DNA of 11,684 nucleotides from Phoronis ovalis (lineage: Eukaryota; Phoronida; Phoronidae): assembly GCA_028565635.1 (NCBI GenBank), contig JAOXYB010023402.1, forward strand, positions 1 through 11,684, in the 5' to 3' direction. Under the pieces are notes generated by a model. That model did not search any database. It was not told where the DNA came from and saw only the letters and a list, made by a program, of their open reading frames with translations. Below are positions 7,752-11,684 of the stretch, piece by piece. Made by a program: the position numbers and the translations under genes. The stretch's first letter is position 1; every line of letters begins with the position of its first letter.

Positions 7752-8792
7752 CACTTATGTTAAAATGTCCTTGCAGCATGAGAAAAAAAGATAAAACGTA
7801 TAAATATTGAATATATATGTACTTGTTTACTTCAACTTATAGGAACAACAATTAAAAGAAAATGACTTTCCAGGATGTACGGGTATCATGCAAATAAAAT
7901 AGCTTCATCTCTAGTTGACAAATATTTGTTTCTTTAAAAATTAATAAGGGTAATTAACAACTCGTTAAAGCTTATACAGGCTAAATGAATTATGAAACTG
8001 CAAGAAAAATATATTCAGTAGGTATCGGTCGGTTTAATAGCTTCTAATCCCTCGAGTATATTTTCATCGAAGTCATAGAACTACTGAAAAACATTTAAAA
8101 TGTACTGTGAACATAGGTAAAATAGTACGGGAAGATTAAAGACACGTGGACATGCACTACTTGGTAATATCTCCCGAATATATTCGCTGCATATACAGCG
8201 GCCGCACAGAATTTTGTAATTTAGTTCGTTTGTTATACGCAAAGTTCAGCCAAAGTAAACGTTATATTATTATTCACTTCGTTTAAACGCATATAAATTA
8301 TTTATTATATAAATCACTACGCAACACCATGTATACATACAAATAAATCTTTTATTTATTGTATGAGTCTTGCCTGTACATCGCCGGACACAGATTCGAC
8401 TATTACAGTCGTACTCTCTTACACTAACGCATCCAGACATACCTTTGCTTAATGTCACAATCAAGTACTCCTTCCAAAATAATTATATCATGATAATTTA
8501 ACAAGAATACAAAATATTATATCATCCACCACACCTTTTTACTTACACTATCTGACCCTTTCTTACTGCAATCCAGTACCTCTGTGCAATGACTGTTTAA
8601 TAATTAGAAAATTAAATCCATTAATTTTTACAAAATTTCAGATAAAATTTTAGAATAAAAGAAAGAATTTCATACCAATTTTATCCAACCTATTAATTTA
8701 AAAAGCTGTATCAAAATTATAATGAATAATACCCGTAACAAAGATGACAGTAATAATTAATCCGCGGGTAATGATCATTCAAATAATGTTTT
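7752..8792. other. 5' flank of the ODC-like gene
   Basis: Presumed 5' UTR and promoter region. No TATA box is seen on the minus strand before the start codon. It holds a CACGTG E-box (8143-8148), a 12-bp palindrome CGAATATATTCG (8175-8186) and GCGGCCGC (8198-8205). The rest is AT-rich, with no gene that I recognise; the 64-codon minus-strand frame at 8270-8464 is not convincing. Confidence 0.5.
8143..8148. promoter_or_regulatory. CACGTG E-box upstream of the ODC-like gene
   Basis: A perfect E-box 392 bp before the start codon. Mammalian ODC1 is a known Myc/Max target through CACGTG boxes. At this base composition about one such hexamer is expected by chance in the window, and there are two (the other at 4863), so the site alone is weak evidence. 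Confidence 0.3.
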
Positions 8793-8938
8793 TTAAATAA
8801 TCTCATTCATAAAACCACTTTGATGAAGCTGTTGAGGTGGATCATACAAACTACTTTCCAATCCAGCATCTATTCTTCATAGTCATTCTCGCTTACTTCA
8901 CGTAAATTTACACTCTTTTTCTTTGACGATTTTGGCAT
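8793..8938 (-). pseudogene. Short unrecognised ORF broken by one frameshift
   Basis: The first frame starts ATG (8936-8938) and reads MPKSSKKKSVNLREVSEN, then DYEE, and stops at 8870-8872. Moving back one base at that point opens RIDAGLESSLYDPPQQLHQS, then GFMNEII, stop at 8793. The mixed composition (Lys-rich start, acidic middle, PPQQ) looks more protein-like than its surroundings. I do not recognise the family. It could be a small gene with a sequencing error, a pseudogene, or chance. It lies about 1.2 kb upstream of the ODC-like start, on the same strand. Confidence 0.25.
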
Positions 8939-9537
8939 TTAATGCGATGTATATATATGAATTAAGCTAACTGGAAAAACATCCACTCGCTTGACTGCAA
9001 AGACTTCGAATGACTAACTACTATTATACTTACTTTCACACCTACAAACCTTGCCTAACAACTGTTAACTACGTATATACTTATTCAGTTTACTTCACAC
9101 CTAGACTGGGTTCGCTTCATGTTAATATAATAAATACATTTATATAAGAGCACGAAATGCTTCAAGTAATGAAGGTATATGCTAGCAAATGACCATATCG
9201 ATTACAGTTTAATGTGGCCTTTTAACGTATATACATTTATGTCCTTCCAGAATATTTTTTAAATATATAAAGTACACATGTCCGATCAGTAGTACAGCAC
9301 AACATAGTCACGTCCCTCAAGCGTTTTGACGCTTTTTTAATATTACGGTTTAATATTAGCAGATGACGCTTATAAACCACCTTGTGGGTATTCCGAAAAT
9401 TACGAGCAGAAATTTACAGCTTCACTCTCACAATTCTACCACTTTTTAATAAATTGCCATTCAGAAATTATTTTTTGCACTACGGTAATACTGTCTTCGA
9501 AGTTAGAGCCCTTAAAGGTTACCTTGTATGAGTTGTA
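8939..9537. other. Intergenic, nothing recognised
   Basis: AT-rich sequence between the short broken ORF and the transposon. The only structure seen is a small hairpin, AAGCGTTTTGACGCTTTTTT, near 9319, followed by a T-run. Confidence 0.5.
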
Positions 9538-9542
9538 TCTTC

Positions 9543-9989
9543 CAGTGGCGGATTTACGGGCGGGCGTGGAAGGCGCACGCCACCCCTTCCCAAAAAAAAA
9601 TAATAATAAAAATAAAAATAGAAAAATAAACGTATGCTGAAAACAAAAGTAGTTGTTAAATTATATGTCCTTTCTCAAGAAGAACCAGCAGCCAATTGGT
9701 GGACAATTATCGAAATGGTTGATTTGGACTGTGATTTAAAACATTTTTCATAAAAAAATCAGCATTTGAAAAATTCGAAATACCACGTTCTACATTAGGT
9801 GGTGTCGCCGTTTTCACTTTTATTCAGGTGCCTTGAAGGAAATTATGTTTTCCCAAAGTTATTGCGGAATTTCGATTATTTATACATTATGAGATCAACA
9901 GTGGTTTCGCTTCGCGCCCTGAGGCCCCCGTCCTCAAATACCTTTATACACGCCCCCCCCCCTTCAGGAAAATCCTGGATCCGCCACTG
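9543..9989. mobile_element. Non-autonomous DNA transposon (MITE-like), 447 bp
   Basis: The ends are inverted repeats: CAGTGGCGGAT on the left and ATCCGCCACTG on the right, exact for 11 bp and then diverging. TCTTC flanks both sides (9538-9542 and 9990-9994), a probable 5-bp target-site duplication. The CAGTGGCGGA terminus resembles hAT or P-type ends. The interior has no transposase motif; it holds an A-rich run near 9592 and ten Cs at 9953-9962. The superfamily is uncertain because hAT and P elements usually leave 8-bp duplications. Confidence 0.8.
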
Positions 9990-10069
9990 TCTTCTATTTC
10001 TTTATCAGTAATCTAGTGACAAGGTGTACTCAAGTTACCGGGTTATTACATTTCTGTCTTGTTTTATAG

Positions 10070-10267
10070 GCAAAATACGTAATGGCGGGCAAAGATTCAA
10101 AATAGTTCTGAAGAAACTCCACTATACTTAAAACAAAAGACATTGTTCATAAAATGGATGAAAAGGATGATGGTGTTTTAACACTAGATGAATATATAAA
10201 AGGATGTATGAATGCCTGCGTGCTGTATAAAATGCTGATACAAACTACAATCAGCAGGAACTGTTAA
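10070..10267 (+). pseudogene. Decayed exon of a neuronal-calcium-sensor-type EF-hand gene
   Basis: A good acceptor (gtcttgttttatag) precedes an exon-like stretch. SSEETPLYLKQKTLFIK (from 10104), then, one frame over, HKMDEKDDGVLTLDEYIKGC (from 10148). This is the layout of the last EF-hand of recoverin, frequenin or GCAP proteins: EETP, 11 residues, then a KMD-x-DG loop. The loop DEKDDGVLTLDE fits the 12-residue EF-hand apart from Lys at position 3. Two in-frame stops near the 5' end and the frame change mark it as a pseudogene fragment. The frame continues through LYKML to a TAA at 10265-10267. Confidence 0.6.
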
Positions 10268-10318
10268 TACACAAGTATATAACCTGCGATCCGAAGACAT
10301 TATAATAAAGAAGTGGGT

Positions 10319-10768
10319 CATATACAATATATGTTGCTTATACAGCTCTCGGCAATATTTCCTTCACTATAATGACAATATGTAACAAGCATTATATGAG
10401 TAGAAATCATGATTTAAAGCTACTATAAACAACATTGTAAACATGAAATCGGTAATAAAAGCTAAGGTCGCATCAGTCTGGATAAATCCCGGGATAAATC
10501 CATCCGTGGAGGAACGGAACACTAACTAATGGCTTTGTTTTGATTGAGATTGCATGTGCACTTAATTTTATTATATTGAATGGCTGCAAATTTTCACATA
10601 GAGTTTTACATTGTTTTACGCTACACCCGCCAACAGACTGAAAGTAAATTTTGCAATATGTCGAAGTTGTTCAGGAACAGTGTCCGGGAACAGTGTATGT
10701 AGTACATCGTTCTGCAAATGCCATCATGATCTCAAGGTAGAGAAAATCATTCATTTCCTGGTCATTAC
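10319..10768 (+). repeat. Dispersed repeat, copy B
   Basis: Second copy of the element at 239-699. It has two small internal duplications that copy A lacks: GGATAAATCC repeated near 10478-10501, and a GGAACAGTGT repeat near 10673-10693. Similarity ends where a CGCG-type repeat begins at about 10766. Confidence 0.85.
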
Positions 10769-10822
10769 TGTAAATCCCTTTATTTTCGCGAGGAATTAAT
10801 TTACACGAATTTCGCGAGGACG
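10766..10822 (+). repeat. CGCG-type short repeat (MITE-like fragment)
   Basis: Begins TACTGTAAATCCC and contains TTTCGCGAGGA twice (10784-10794 and 10810-10820). From memory, repeats with this TTTTCGCGAGG signature are common in bivalves and other marine invertebrates; I could not check this. It abuts the end of copy B of the dispersed repeat. Confidence 0.45.
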
Positions 10823-10865
10823 TTAGATCACATAAATTAGTACCTCGCATTTAGGATCGGCAAAT

Positions 10866-10904
10866 CCAATATGGCGGCGCCCATCCAGCGATCCGCCATT
10901 TTGA
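10866..10904. repeat. ATGGCGG/CCGCCAT inverted repeat
   Basis: CAATATGGCGG (10868-10877 core) and CCGCCATTTTG (10893-10903) form inverted arms with one mismatch around 15 nt. Each arm contains the core ATGGC of a YY1-type site. It could be the tip of a palindromic mobile element or a paired binding site. Confidence 0.55.
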
Positions 10905-11459
10905 AATTTTAAGAAAAACTACAATACGTTTAAACAATTTAGACTAAAACCACAACAAAATCACAAAAGAATGTGCTAAAATGTGAATAAATAATTCCCT
11001 TTCTCATTATTTTTTTTTTAAATATATATTTTGTCTTTAAATAAAATGGTAATAAGGTATAGGTATCACACATCCTGTTTTTATTTAGATATCACTCAAG
11101 TATTTCAAGTATGGGAAAAATTAAAAGCACCAGTGGTGCTGATAAGTTTTTGCATTGTTTTATCTTTAGGTAGTTTTCAAGATCGAGTTTCTGAAGAGCT
11201 TTTGCATGCAGGCATAAAAGCAATATCAAAATATTTAATATTAGCTTTGTAGTCAGGGACATACGTAAAAAAAAATCAGAAAAAGGATTTGCTTTACAAT
11301 CTATATGGGCTCTGCATCATCAAGTTCAAATTAATATAAAGGAATAATGGAATTTTAATTGCAAATATATTTTCTGCATTATCTTCACCTAACTCAGAGT
11401 AAATGCAAAAAAACTACTGAAATTTATTTTGGTTATTAATTCTATTATTGGAAGCAATG
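10905..11459. other. Intergenic, one unrecognised ORF
   Basis: AT-rich. A 73-codon plus-strand frame at 11031-11252 (containing VFQVWEKLKAPVVLISF and EELLHAGIKAISKY) reads more like protein than most frames here, but I recognise no family. It ends TAG and has no good splice donor. Confidence 0.3.
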
Positions 11460-11478
11460 TGGCCCAGTGGATTAGCAG
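11460..11478 (+). other. Possible pol III A box (tRNA-like or SINE head)
   Basis: TGGCCCAGTGGATTAGCAG fits the tRNA D-arm and A-box pattern TRGCNNAGYNGG. No B box (GGTTCRANNCC) follows within tRNA range, and a T-run starts 11 nt later, so this is at most a tRNA-derived fragment. Confidence 0.25.
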
Positions 11479-11577
11479 AGTGGATCCGTTTTTTTCATCA
11501 AAGTAGCAAAGTGGGTAAGGTTTTTGGCAAGAGAATCAAGTTTTTGATTTTATTTTTAACCAACAGAGTTAATTTTA

Positions 11578-11622
11578 CACACGCGTGCACACATGCACGC
11601 ATCACATACACACACGCACACA
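11578..11622. repeat. CA-rich imperfect microsatellite
   Basis: Alternating purine-pyrimidine CA/CG/TG steps (ACACGCGTGCACACATGCAC and onward). Confidence 0.85.
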
Positions 11623-11684
11623 AATTAACAATCGGGTTTTTTAGCAAAGTCAAGAGGTTTTATGGTAGGAAAAATAAATGAGAA

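Noticed and set aside
239-10768. Flanking repeats as LTRs of one large element
   Set aside because: No TG...CA ends, primer-binding site, polypurine tract or gag-pol between them; the enclosed gene is a cellular ODC-like gene with introns.
11448-11681. 77-codon plus-strand ORF
   Set aside because: Its second half is a translated CA-rich microsatellite and the first half overlaps the tRNA-like word.

Overview
This is a eukaryotic window, almost certainly from an invertebrate animal. It is AT-rich, its genes are split by GT-AG introns, and it carries microsatellites and small mobile-element remnants. The TTTCGCGAGG-type repeat and general look suggest a mollusc or other lophotrochozoan, but that is an impression, not something the sequence proves.

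The one real gene runs on the minus strand from 7751 down to 1045. I assembled it from nine exons (50+32+25+57+45+55+41+36+78 codons plus four split codons; 1272 nt, 423 aa). All phases agree and all introns are GT-AG. It is an ornithine decarboxylase (ODC) family protein of fold type III, PLP-dependent. The Schiff-base lysine, the GGGFPG loop and the WGPTCD motif remain, but several ligands equivalent to mouse S200, R277 and D332 are replaced. The best preserved stretch corresponds to the antizyme-binding element. It therefore looks like a diverged, possibly non-catalytic ODC paralogue that may act as an antizyme decoy (inference).

Layout. 1-1044: 3' flank with one copy (A) of a dispersed repeat and a poly(A) signal at 989-994. 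1045-4635: exons 9 to 3. The intron between exons 3 and 4 holds a tandem partial duplicate of exon 4. 4636-6829: large intron 2 with a CpG-rich, tandem-repeated, promoter-like patch (about 6280-6690). 6830-6926: exon 2. 6927-7601: intron 1 with a GT microsatellite, a hammerhead-like motif and two hairpins. 7602-7751: exon 1 with the start codon. 7752-9542: upstream flank with a CACGTG E-box and a short unrecognised broken ORF. 9543-9989: non-autonomous DNA transposon with TIRs. 10070-10267: decayed exon of a neuronal-calcium-sensor-type EF-hand gene. 10319-10768: copy B of the dispersed repeat, in the same orientation as copy A. 10766-11684: CGCG-type repeat, ATGGCGG inverted repeat, a possible pol III A box, and a CA-rich tail.
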